From Zarea fungicola (Eukaryota > Ascomycota > Sordariomycetes > Hypocreales > Cordycipitaceae), in NCBI GenBank assembly GCA_900169235.1, contig FWCC01000141.1, forward strand, positions 214,807-278,806: DNA of 64,000 bases, written 5' to 3'. This document shows positions 42,968 through 52,796 of the stretch, piece by piece. Numbering within the stretch: position 1 is the first letter of the stretch; each line of letters begins with the position of its first letter. The notes beneath the pieces were generated by a model that worked only from the letters and a program-made list of their open reading frames with translations, was not told the origin of the DNA and made no database searches. Made by a program: the position numbers and the translations under genes.

Positions 42968-44401
42968 TCATGGGCCGATGCAGAATTCTGGCGTCTCATC
43001 AACAATCTCAAACCACGACCATGGATGCTTCTTGTCGCATGACAGCCAAACAGTATCCATAAACTCAATCATGCTCCTGCAAGAAGTAGGGGCCAATCCA
43101 TTTGTGATTTCTTCCATATGTTCAGCAACCTGCAACCGCGACGACTCAGAAGTAAGTAAGGGTGCCAACTCCAGACAGCTGATGAAGTAAGGGAACAGCA
43201 GATACCGGGGTCCACGGGGGCCTCGTTGCATTTCGTTGACTATACTCTGCCTCAGTTTGATTGCTGTCTGGCGTCTCACTGCGCTGCCGTTATCGGGCTG
43301 CAATGATTGTATCAATAACAAGGCCATCAACCGAAATATGTTTCCTTGGGAGATGAGGTGCTGTTTTTCAAATTCTTCCATAGGTTGCATGTGTACCATG
43401 CGGCGGGAAGCCTCCTGTACGGGCATCCAAGCCTTGATAGAAGTTGCCAGTTGCTGAGCTTGCTCAATCGACTCTTCGCGGGACAACAAGGCGAGTTTCT
43501 GTCGATTCGCCAATTCGCATACATCGTAGAGATATGGTAGAAGCCCATCACAAACTCCATAGTGTCTATCTATGCGATGATCCTGAACAGGTGGCGTGTA
43601 GCGAAAGACTGGGACCTCGCGTCGCATCAAACACTCATAGATTTCAGCAAATAGTAGGCTGGTAATGTTGGCGTCGGATTCAATGGCGGCAGCTCCGACG
43701 AGGTCGCTTTGCCACGCATATGCGGCCAATAGCGCAGAGCGGGAGATTGGCAGAGATTGATGGCCAAGGTTGATATCATTATACCACAAAAGTAAAAGAG
43801 CTAGGGTCAAGGCTGTTTGTACACCGAACAGAGTTCTCGGCTGTAGCGTGCGCAATGTTTCCAGAGCGTGACTGGCCCTAGTCATGTGTGTCGTGGTGTT
43901 ACCAGCAGTGACGATGGCATTGTGACCAGAGCCTAGCATGAGAACCTCGGCCAACGCCAGAGCTGCGTCTTTCAAACGAACCGGGTCCTTGAATAGCTGC
44001 TCGAAGACAGCGGACCTTGCCACGCCAAAGAACGCGCGACCGTACACATAACGGCTCATCTGGTCCGAATGTAGCAAGAATTCAAGCAATTGTACCTCGA
44101 GTGCTTGATCTGTGGCGTTGGGTGGCAGGATCCTTTGCAAGTCAGGCCCACCTACTTGAAGGTGGGACAAGCCATCTGACGACGACCTTATACCAGGGGC
44201 GCGGTAGTGAATTCTTGGTCGGCCATTTCGCTTGACTGGTCGCTTGCGCTCGCAATCATGGCCCAGTCTGTCGCAGCGCGAGCACCTCGTGCACTGCGCC
44301 TCATAAAAACAACGGGCTTTGATCGCGTAACATCGATCACATGTCTTTGTAGACTTGACATTTGTGCTGGACTCCTGCATCTTTGGGTACCGGCGATGCA
44401 T
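42968..44401 (-). CDS. Zn2Cys6 transcription factor, probable catabolic regulator
   Basis: Intronless, 477 residues. The N-terminal binuclear zinc cluster uses C21, C24, C31, C40, C43 and C50 (C-x2-C-x6-C-x8-C-x2-C-x6-C), with an extra cysteine at 37. It is followed by the basic segment KRPVKRNGRPR. The rest is helical with Leu-rich segments (ALTLALLLLWYND), as in fungal regulatory domains. It is divergent from the aldehyde dehydrogenase, and that gene, an alcohol dehydrogenase and a permease follow. By position it probably regulates them. Met8 is an alternative start. Confidence 0.87.
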   Translation of the reverse strand: MHRRYPKMQESSTNVKSTKTCDRCYAIKARCFYEAQCTRCSRCDRLGHDCERKRPVKRNGRPRIHYRAPGIRSSSDGLSHLQVGGPDLQRILPPNATDQALEVQLLEFLLHSDQMSRYVYGRAFFGVARSAVFEQLFKDPVRLKDAALALAEVLMLGSGHNAIVTAGNTTTHMTRASHALETLRTLQPRTLFGVQTALTLALLLLWYNDINLGHQSLPISRSALLAAYAWQSDLVGAAAIESDANITSLLFAEIYECLMRREVPVFRYTPPVQDHRIDRHYGVCDGLLPYLYDVCELANRQKLALLSREESIEQAQQLATSIKAWMPVQEASRRMVHMQPMEEFEKQHLISQGNIFRLMALLLIQSLQPDNGSAVRRQTAIKLRQSIVNEMQRGPRGPRYLLFPYFISCLELAPLLTSESSRLQVAEHMEEITNGLAPTSCRSMIEFMDTVWLSCDKKHPWSWFEIVDETPEFCIGP

Positions 44402-45135
44402 TTGGGCTAAGGTGAATCAGCTATGGTGGTGGAACAAATTGTAAGCAATCGTTGCGTGGATGTGAATTGGAAGCTGCCCAAAGCCCCCAACGCTAGTCAA
44501 GTCAATTACGCGGGCTCCTAAGGTAGGCAATAGGTTATCTGTATGTATCCCCGCAAGTGCTCAACCCAGATTAGCTTCATGTATGAATCCCCGCTCGCCC
44601 AATACACGCACGGGCCTGGTCATGCTAAACATTCACCTAACTGGGACGTGGCGCCTTGTTTCTGAGAAATGTACTGGCAATCGCAAACAATTTGAGTGGG
44701 GAATAACTGTTCCTTCATAGCCCCATGCTTCTAGCCGCCGTTGACGCCCGGCACATGAATATGGTTGCGGGCTTTGTCATATACCCCTCATTCTTAGTCT
44801 CCAACTTGAATGCCTCCGGCGGAAGGTTTTTTACCCCTCATGGACTTGCAAGCCTGGTTCCTGCGTTTGGGGTAAGTAAATATCGGGATAGACCCACCGC
44901 CAAGGCCACTGCAATTGGCTTCCAGAACTCACGTCTTAGCCTCAGAGTGATGATAGCGATGAGACAACAAACGCAGACCCTGCAAGAAACCCCACCATCC
45001 ATGTCTGCTATGTAGTTTTGAGCGTACTGCCAACCCTGGGCTAGACATATTGCGAACCTCCAGTAAGGGCGCTGCGCGGAGCCATGGTGAAGCAGGTATG
45101 ATTGAGATTTAAGAACATGAGTTATCCCGCTAGGC
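44402..45135. promoter_or_regulatory. divergent promoter of regulator and aldehyde dehydrogenase
   Basis: About 730 bp separating the Zn2Cys6 gene (-) from the aldehyde dehydrogenase (+). The arrangement favours a shared control region. No binding site could be assigned by eye. Confidence 0.45.
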
Positions 45136-46764
45136 TTGAAGCCTGCAACTGTTTCTCTCTCTCTTCATATGTCGTCAGGAATAGTCAACATGTCTTCTTC
45201 ATCACACGAGTGGCTGACAACGCCTAATGGCATTCGTTATGAACAACCTACCGGGCTGTTTATCAACAACGCATGGCTCAGCAGTAAGAGTGGTGAGAAG
45301 ATTATTGCCATCGACCCCTCAACAGAGACTGAGATTACCTCTGTACATGCTGCCAGTGTAGAAGACGTTGATCTTGCGGTGCAGGCTGCTCGTGCAGCCT
45401 TTAACCAACCGTCCTGGCGCAACCTCGGCGGTAGTGAAAGAGGAGACCTACTTCTGAAGCTCTCTATGCTCGTAGAGGAACATCGTGTCACACTCGCTTC
45501 TATAGAAACCTGGAATAGCGGTAAGCATGTTGCTCATTCAATAGCCTCAAACATCATCGCTGGGGCATGAACATAACACGTGCAAATAGGTAAGCCTTTG
45601 CAAACGACAATCGATGAAGATATTGCGGAAGTCATTAGTACTCTCAAGTACTATGCCGGCTGGGCGGACAAATTGCACGGTCAAGTTATCGATACAACGC
45701 CTGCAAAGCTGGCTTACACCTTGCGAGAACCCCTCGGTGTCTGTGGCCAGATTATTCCTTGGAACTATCCCTTGTCGATGGCTGCCTGGAAACTTGGTCC
45801 TGCACTTGCATGCGGGAATAGTGTGGTACTCAAGGCCGCGGAGCAAACACCACTCTCCATTCTTTACTTTGCCAATCTAGTCAAAGAGGCTGGGTTCCCA
45901 GCGGGCATAGTCAACATCATTAACGGTTACGGGCCGGTTGCTGGTGCTGCCATGGCCCAACACCCCGACGTGGACAAGATTGCCTTTACTGGAAGTACTG
46001 CCACGGGCCGAGAAATCATGAAAATGGCTGCCACGACCTTGAAGAACATCACATTGGAGACTGGAGGAAAGTCCCCATTGATTGTCTTTGAGGATGCCGA
46101 TCTTGAGCAAGCTATCAAGTGGGCGCACATAGGTATCATGTCCAACATGGGGCAAATTTGCTCAGCCACCTCACGAATTCTGGTCCACAGGGCTTTGTAC
46201 CGCAAGTTTATCACCGGTTTCACAAAGCACATTGCTGAGACATCAACAATTGGTGATCCGTTTAAAAGCCCCTTCCAAGGACCTCAGGTCTCTAAATCGC
46301 AGTTCAATAGGATCTTGGAATACATCCAAGCCGGCCTTGATGAGGGAGCAACTCTTGAAACCGGCGGTAAGCCTTTCAAAACTGAGAGCGGCAATGGCTT
46401 CTTTATCGAGCCTACCGTGTTTTCCGATGTCAAGGATAGCATGAGGATATATAGGGACGAGATCTTTGGCCCTTTTGCTGTTATAAGCTCTTTCGAGACT
46501 GATGACGAGGCCATCACAAGGGCCAACGACAGTATATATGGGCTCGGAAGCGCAATCTTCACCAGGGATATCGGCAAAGGTCATCAAGTTGCGCGAGCTA
46601 TTCATGCTGGCATGGTCTGGATCAACTCAAGTAATGATGTGGACTTTAGAGTGCCATTTGGCGGTGTGAAGCAGAGTGGCGTGGGCAGAGAGCTAGGAGA
46701 GGCAGCCTTGGAAGCTTACACGAACAAGAAGGCCGTGCATGTGAATATAGGAACTCAACTCTAA
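45136..46764 (+). CDS. aldehyde dehydrogenase (NAD(P)+)
   Basis: Exons about 45136-45520 and 45590-46764 join in phase 1 (ETWNSGKPLQT). The length is about 500 residues depending on the start; Met codons at 45136, 45169 and 45190 are in frame, and 45190 (MSSSS) is the most family-like. It oxidises an aldehyde to the acid. Family motifs: PWNYPLSM and KAAEQTP (cofactor), FTGSTATG (Rossmann), catalytic Glu in LETGGKSP, nucleophile Cys in GQICSA, EIFGPF and PFGGVKQSG. The acceptor AG is directly followed by GTAAGC, so the junction also reads as a donor. With the neighbouring alcohol dehydrogenase and permease it suggests uptake and two-step oxidation of an alcohol or amine-derived aldehyde. Confidence 0.93.
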
Positions 46765-47341
46765 ATTGATCACATCTTAGTATAGTCCATCTAATGTATA
46801 CTAGTGGTCTGGTCTAGTATAGCGATCTTCTAATAAACCGTCAGTCTACGGACTAATAGTCTGGACCATAGTTTGCACTATTAGTCTTGTCTACGGCCCG
46901 GACTATTGGGAGCTCTGACGGTCAGCGCAGCCTCTATTGTTTCCACAATCAGGATTAGGTGTACCTGAGCCAGGCATGGAGCTGCCCAATGAGTGTTTAC
47001 CCCAACGTAAAAAGCCTGTGCGCCGTATCTTAATAAAGCGGCGTCGCTGCAGTAGAGTGTGGCTTCATTTGTCTACCGGAGGTACAAGCCGACGGAGGGT
47101 TTTGAGGGACCCGATAAAATTTCGTATCTTGACCCAGTTCAGCTTAGCGAATTTGCTGCTTTCGTTGTCGAGACAAACACATCTGGAAACAAATCGCTTC
47201 TCCACCACAGCTGAACCAATACTTAAGCACAAGACTACCGTAAGTAAAAATATTTATCGCATGTGCGATAGCGTTGGAAAACATTACCCAGATAAACAAC
47301 AAACATACAACGTCGCCAAGTTTCGTCAATACAGCAACACC
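46765..47341. other. intergenic region
   Basis: About 580 bp between two co-oriented genes. At about 46835-46910 the motif GTCTACGG and the words ACTAATAGTCTGG and GGACTATTGGG recur in mixed orientation, forming weak short repeats. The alcohol dehydrogenase promoter is here. Confidence 0.4.
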
Positions 47342-48766
47342 ATGGATGACTCTAATAGTGCGGCCGTCAACAGGGCTGTCGTATACAATAAACCTGGCAC
47401 TATTTCCACAAAAATTGTTCACCTAGAGATCCCAGAACCAGGTCCAGGTGAAGTTTTATTGAGGCTGTAAGTCAGATTCCGGGAGGACATCTGTAGCAAT
47501 TTGCATTAATAACTTTACTCTAGATCTTATTCAGGAGTCTGTCATTCTGATCTTGCCGTCATGCTGGGCTCGTACGAATCATCTCTGCCTTTTCCATTGC
47601 TCGTATTAATGCTCCTTCCTCAGATGGCCCGAGTTTCCTGATCCTGTCACCTCGGACCAAGTGGGTGGTCATGAAGGAGTAGGTTCACTTCAAATTCATG
47701 GGTCCAAAGTACCATTTTAGTGGCCTTTGCTAATGCCTTTCAGGTTGGCCGCATCGTCAGGTTTGGCCCAGGAAACACTTCGGCTTTGAAAATAGGCCAA
47801 AGGGTGGGCGTCAAATGGATCCATTCAATCTGTGGGAGCTGTGAGCCATGCTTGGCCGGATATGACGGTATTTGTTTCAACCAAAAGATCAGCGGTTTAT
47901 ACACGCCCGGAACTTTTCAACAATACATTGTAGCCCCAGCGAACTACGTGACGCCGATTCCTAATGGTGTCGACGACACAGTTGCTGCGCCTATGCTTTG
48001 CGCCGGAGTGTAAGTTGCACGATTCATGCGCAAGATGGTATCGAATGATTTTGAGTAACCAAAAAGAACGCATGTAGCACGACGTATGCGGCGCTCAAGC
48101 GCAGCAACACCCGAGGTGGTAACTGGGTGGTGATCATGGGTGCTGGAGGCGGCTTGGGTAATGTGGCTGTTCAGCTCGCCAAGGGTGCCTTTGCACTTCG
48201 GACTATCGGAATTGACATGTCCTCGAAGAGGGATTTCGTGATGCGCTCAGGCGCTGAAGCCTTTGTCGCAGTTGACGGAGAGAGGAGCGTGACTGAGCAG
48301 GTGCTTGAACTCACAGGAGGATTGGGGGCCCACGCTGTGCTGGTTCTGACCGCATCGGACGCGGCCTATGCTAATTCCATGCACCTGCTACGTTTTGGTG
48401 GCACTCTTGTCTGCGTGGGCATACCGAGTGGAGAGCATACGCCTATCAAGAGTGCATCGGCGCAGCTTCTGGTCGCCAATGCGCTCAAGATTGTTGGAGT
48501 TTCCGTGGGCAATAGGCAAGAAACCATTGAATGCTTAGAATTCGCGGTATGTCCCTGTGGCCGGAATGCAGCACGATTAATACTTATCTGTTATAGGCAA
48601 GAAATATCGTTACCTCAAAGGTGGAGATACGACGAATGGAAGACCTAACCCAGGCAAGTTTTCCATCCATGATATTTGTCGTCTGATGATCTGACCAGGG
48701 TTATAGGTTTTTGAGGATATGTCTAAGAACTTGTTAAAAGGACGAGTAGTATTGAGTTTAGACTGA
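47342..48766 (+). CDS. zinc-dependent alcohol dehydrogenase (MDR family)
   Basis: Seven exons, 47342-47466, 47524-47571, 47624-47678, 47744-48009, 48078-48546, 48597-48653 and 48707-48766, give 359 residues. The catalytic zinc ligands are in GVCHSDL and GGHEGVG. The structural zinc ligands are in ICGSCEPCLAGYDGIC. The Rossmann motif is GAGGGLG. It interconverts an alcohol and an aldehyde with NAD(P). The sixth intron (48654-48706) starts GCAAGT and ends TATAG, a GC-AG intron; the joined frame and C-terminus support it. An upstream in-frame ATG at 47261 would add a non-conserved extension, so 47342 is preferred. It probably acts with the adjacent aldehyde dehydrogenase. Confidence 0.9.
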
Positions 48767-49136
48767 GGAACACATAGTACATCTTGACTCATATCCATAG
48801 GTGAAGTGCATGGGAGGAATCAAGCGACTGTTGACGGCATCCGATAATGGCCATAAGTGGCCACAGTTTTACATGGATAGCGTTATTTCACTCTCTTCGA
48901 TTTTTCGGCAAAACCTGTGCGCGTTTTATCTAACAGAATGAAATGAAAACCGGAACTGTATTTAGTCTAACCCGGCCACTGTGACCCAACATACACGCTA
49001 GGAATTGCCATTTTCCTTGTATTTGAAATAAATAGCGGCATTATTATATGATTGGTTGCTAAGACTCTAATAATCTCTGATAGGTACATATCGCCGACGT
49101 TACAAACGCAGAAGAAAAATCTCAAGGTTTCAAGAA
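48767..49136. other. convergent spacer
   Basis: Non-coding sequence between the convergent alcohol dehydrogenase and permease genes. No structure was seen. Confidence 0.35.
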
Positions 49137-50696
49137 TTAAAGGTTACTGACAGACGCAGCAATAAGATCTGGGCCTTTGTAGCCTTTCTTCGCAGAGATA
49201 AACCACCAAATACTGATCAAAGCTGTGAGCCCACCCCATATGACGCTTGAGTAGTTCATGTTTTGAGCGTTCGTGGGCAATGCCGCAGGGAAGCAGTAAA
49301 TCACATTCCAGACAATAATATAGGCACAGGCGATGCCATTGACGTAATAGCCGAATATGCCCCTCATCCTGAACGGCCCGAAAGGAATATTTTTGCGTCC
49401 GGTCAGCAGATGAGGGAGTATACACGCCAAGAATGACATGGTGGAAAACAAAATGAAACTGCCGACAAAGGCGTTGAAGGCTATTGGGCTGCCAACGTAA
49501 ATAGCACCAAGGCAGGTAACCAATACTGCGGTTATAAGAGTAGACCAAATTGGAACATCAAATGATTTGCTGATGTGTCCGATTGTAGATGGAAAGGGTG
49601 TTGCTCCATCGCGAGCCAATGTCCAGAGCGTACGTCCAGCTGTAATGTACAACCCAAGAACCGTCAGAGCGATGCAGATCATGATCAGCGAGAGGAGGCC
49701 TACGGCACCGGCTGCTGAGCCCGTGGCCTGTCGATAAATTTCAGCAATAGGATAAGGCGACTTGAACAGGGCATCATAATCGCTGATCGAGTACATGAGG
49801 GCGACCAAGTAACAAAATCCAGTGGCGAATCCAATGGCAACTTGCATCAAAATGGCCAAGGGTACGTTTCGTTGAGGATTGGGTATCTCTTCCGCCAAGT
49901 GAGTTGTTGCATCCACCGCTCCAACACTATAAGCTCCATTGAGCATGCCAATGGCAAAGACAAATCCATCAGGGTATCCAAGATCGGCATTCCAGTCTTT
50001 CCATACAAATGAAGAGCTTGCATGCTCAGCTGGCATAGCGGCAATGACGATGACTGTGACAATGAAGCCACCCAAAATGAAAAACACACCGCACTTATTG
50101 ACAAAGGGCATCGCACTGTTGGCAAAGCAAACAGCCAGGCAGGCAATCCATGTTGTAACAACGTATGTAATAAAAACATGCCAAGGCTGTACAATGAGAT
50201 TAGAATGGGTTTGTGCGTACATCTGGACGAGAGTATTCGCCAAGATGGAGGACATGCTCGCACAGCCAAGGACCCAGGCAAAGTAGTTCCACCATCCAGC
50301 AAAGAAACCAAACACCCTACCCCAGCGGGTACCCGGCGTGACTGATGCCCAATGATACACCCCGGCAGAGGAGGGCATGGCGCTGGCGAGCTCAGCAATG
50401 CTGGCTGCAACGTGCCAGTAACAAAGAGACACGGCGATGAATTCGTATAGTAGGCCGGGCGGCCCGCCATTAAAGACAGCCACAAGAATAGAGCCGCCAA
50501 CAGCAGGCCAGACATTGCCCACAACGAGCCCGACGCCAGCAAGAGATAACAAATTAAAGTTTCGGTGTAGTTGTTGCACATGCCCAGATGCGTTGATCAT
50601 GGCATCCTCAACCTCGCCATTTTTATTGTCCGATGTAGTCTGCATGAATAATTCCGGCGATTTGGAATTGTGTGACTCCATGTCCGGCTCAGACAT
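49137..50696 (-). CDS. APC-superfamily amino acid / GABA / choline permease
   Basis: Intronless. The frame is open to 50810, but the Met at 50696 (start MSEPDMES) is preferred because upstream residues look like translated leader. That gives 519 residues. It is a plasma-membrane symporter of the amino acid-polyamine-organocation type. A hydrophilic N-terminus of about 40 residues precedes the family start (FNLLSLAGVGLVVGNVWPAVGGSI). About 12 membrane segments follow, including the conserved AELASAMPSSAGVYHW and GRTLWTLARDGATPF. This matches fungal GABA/choline-type permeases. It ends the regulator, aldehyde dehydrogenase and alcohol dehydrogenase group and probably imports the substrate. Confidence 0.92.
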   Translation of the reverse strand: MSEPDMESHNSKSPELFMQTTSDNKNGEVEDAMINASGHVQQLHRNFNLLSLAGVGLVVGNVWPAVGGSILVAVFNGGPPGLLYEFIAVSLCYWHVAASIAELASAMPSSAGVYHWASVTPGTRWGRVFGFFAGWWNYFAWVLGCASMSSILANTLVQMYAQTHSNLIVQPWHVFITYVVTTWIACLAVCFANSAMPFVNKCGVFFILGGFIVTVIVIAAMPAEHASSSFVWKDWNADLGYPDGFVFAIGMLNGAYSVGAVDATTHLAEEIPNPQRNVPLAILMQVAIGFATGFCYLVALMYSISDYDALFKSPYPIAEIYRQATGSAAGAVGLLSLIMICIALTVLGLYITAGRTLWTLARDGATPFPSTIGHISKSFDVPIWSTLITAVLVTCLGAIYVGSPIAFNAFVGSFILFSTMSFLACILPHLLTGRKNIPFGPFRMRGIFGYYVNGIACAYIIVWNVIYCFPAALPTNAQNMNYSSVIWGGLTALISIWWFISAKKGYKGPDLIAASVSNL

Positions 50697-50810
50697 TGTC
50701 GATTGTTGCGCAATGTTGCTTGGTTGTGTCTTGTTATGCTTGAATGAATAGCATGAATAGAAAGTTATCTTCGTAGGAAACTTGGGGCTCGCTGGAGCAC
50801 TTTTCCACAA

Positions 50811-52145
50811 CTGCAGCTTAGCAAACCGATACCAGGTCGGCGGGTTCTTATTTATAGGTATCGTTGCAGAATATGTGGTGTGGCATACAAGGCGTTTTGG
50901 AGAAATGCTCCTACCCCCGCATCATCCACGCCACCGTATCTCTGGGGTACTCCGCATTCACCAAGGGGCAGGCTGGACGATATCCCTACCCCACTGAATA
51001 TGTACAGTAGATAACGCCTAACAACAGGGGGGCCTGGAGAATGCTTCAGGCTTTCACAGGTCGAAGCCGCTGAATCTTTGGTAAGAAGGCGAATCAGACA
51101 ACCTGCACTTCGCTTGCCGACCTGATAAGAAGCAAACTTTGCTAGAACAAGCCCCTGTCAATTCTCTCAATTCACCACTGACCCTGCCAATCTTCTCACT
51201 TCACCACGGATTATTTATCCTTGAGAATCGCGTAGGCTAGTTGCAAAGTTACAGCCACCCATGAGCGAACTGCGCGGATAACTACTTATGGTAGATTTTC
51301 CAATACAGAGCTGTGGGAACTCCAAAGTGCGAGCAAAGCTACGTACAATTGGCCAGAAGCACAAAGTATAGGAGGAATACGGCCACGCCGCGTCTCCTAT
51401 TTCGCCCCTGGGGAATGATCGCTACCTTCAAAGCCGCGAGCTTTCCAAAGCCCTTGGAAGCTAGTAAAGTCGTAATGCATGTATATACCGGTGTGCGGCA
51501 CGAAATGTAAGGCCTGTACCGTGTTTCTGTGCTGTGGGGGCAGATAAGCAAGTACCTCAAGGAGAAAACCCATGAAGTGGCAAAGGCAAGAGTGGAGCTT
51601 GTTTAAAACCCTCCGTCGGAGTTGTGGTGCCGAGTTGCAGGCTGAAGGGACTGTGCTGGTGTGCCCGATGGCTGCTCCAGACCGCATGGTCCATTGTAAA
51701 TGGCAGCAGGGATCCCGCCAATCCTAAAATGGCAGTGATCCTCACTCTAAATTGGTGGCAAAACTTCGCTGATACTTTATTAAATAGAGGATAATAATGG
51801 TGGCCTAGATGTAGAATGTAAGGGGATTCCTACCCACACGTATGGGAAATTCCCAGGTCGGGGAATCCCCTAAGCAATGACAAAAGCCAAAGCAGGCAGA
51901 TGAATGATCCAGACTGCTCGGATTAAAAAGCTAATTAGTTAGCTAAAGTAAAAAAAATAGGTACATTATTTTACTCGTCTACCTAAAAAGGACTTAATTG
52001 AGCTTAGTGCTAGGGTAGAGCCTATAGTATGTTGCTTCTTAGCCTGACAGGGTAAATACGACTAGAACTTGAAATATAAATAAAATTTGATAGTTAAAGA
52101 GGGCCTATAAGATGGGTTAAAACTTTTTTTTTAATCAATTCAAGG
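50811..52145. other. intergenic region
   Basis: About 1.3 kb. It contains the permease promoter and an AT-rich segment at about 51920-52140. Short open frames at 51300-51750 on minus have no recognisable features. No gene is supported. Confidence 0.4.
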
Positions 52146-52490
52146 TTGGTAGGTGGCAATCGAGTGATGGGTGAATCTCCCAATTTTCACATCAATCCGA
52201 CCAGCGAAGGGTGGCAATGCCCTCATCCATCCTGCACATCGAAAACTGTATTTATACGACAGCGCGACTTTGATAAGCACTATCGTTTACATTTTCCCAG
52301 CTTCGCTAGTCTTGTTCCCAACTGTCATCTTGGTAAGGGTAAGCCTTGAATGTTTGCACTGAGAAAGGATAGAGATAGACATGAAGCAGCGCATTGTCCA
52401 TCCTTGTCTTGTAATTTCTGCGGTGGGATTTTCAGCCGGCGAGATAATTTGAGGGATCACTGTCGAAAGGTTCATGGAGGTCTTATCTGA
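52146..52490 (+). pseudogene. decayed C2H2 zinc-finger gene fragment
   Basis: One frame from the ATG at 52146 to TGA at 52488 would give about 114 residues but is interrupted by TGA at 52347-52349. It holds one finger-like unit (CPHPSCTSKTVFIRQRDFDKHYRLH), then RKDRDRHEAAH, and a second finger, CNFCGGIFSRRDNLRDHC, typical of fungal C2H2 proteins. The preceding canonical Cys pair is also missing. No intron removes the stop in frame. It appears to be a truncated, inactivated copy. Confidence 0.6.
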
Positions 52491-52796
52491 GAGGCACGGG
52501 TCCTTCTTGGCGAGCTAAGCCTTATGGTTTCTCGAGCGATAGTACTCAGTCAGGCAACTTTTCGGCAGGACGCGAGATATATTTTCAGGCTTCCTGTAGC
52601 TGTCTGGTGTTCCCCCCTCGCTACTACCGCCGTTTTACGCCAGAATGCAATACTACTACTGTTAGACTACTATTTTTACTCGTCATTGCGCGGCTCTCAA
52701 TACAGTCGCTGTTCACGTAATACGTAAAAGTCTCATGCCGTTACTATTGTGGCCCAACTTCTGTTGCACCTACTCTACAAACAAGTGCCATACCAC

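Noticed and set aside
47683..47743. Alcohol dehydrogenase donor at G/GTTCAC
   Set aside because: It shifts the frame. The donor GTAGGT four bases upstream gives the conserved GGHEGVGRIV junction.
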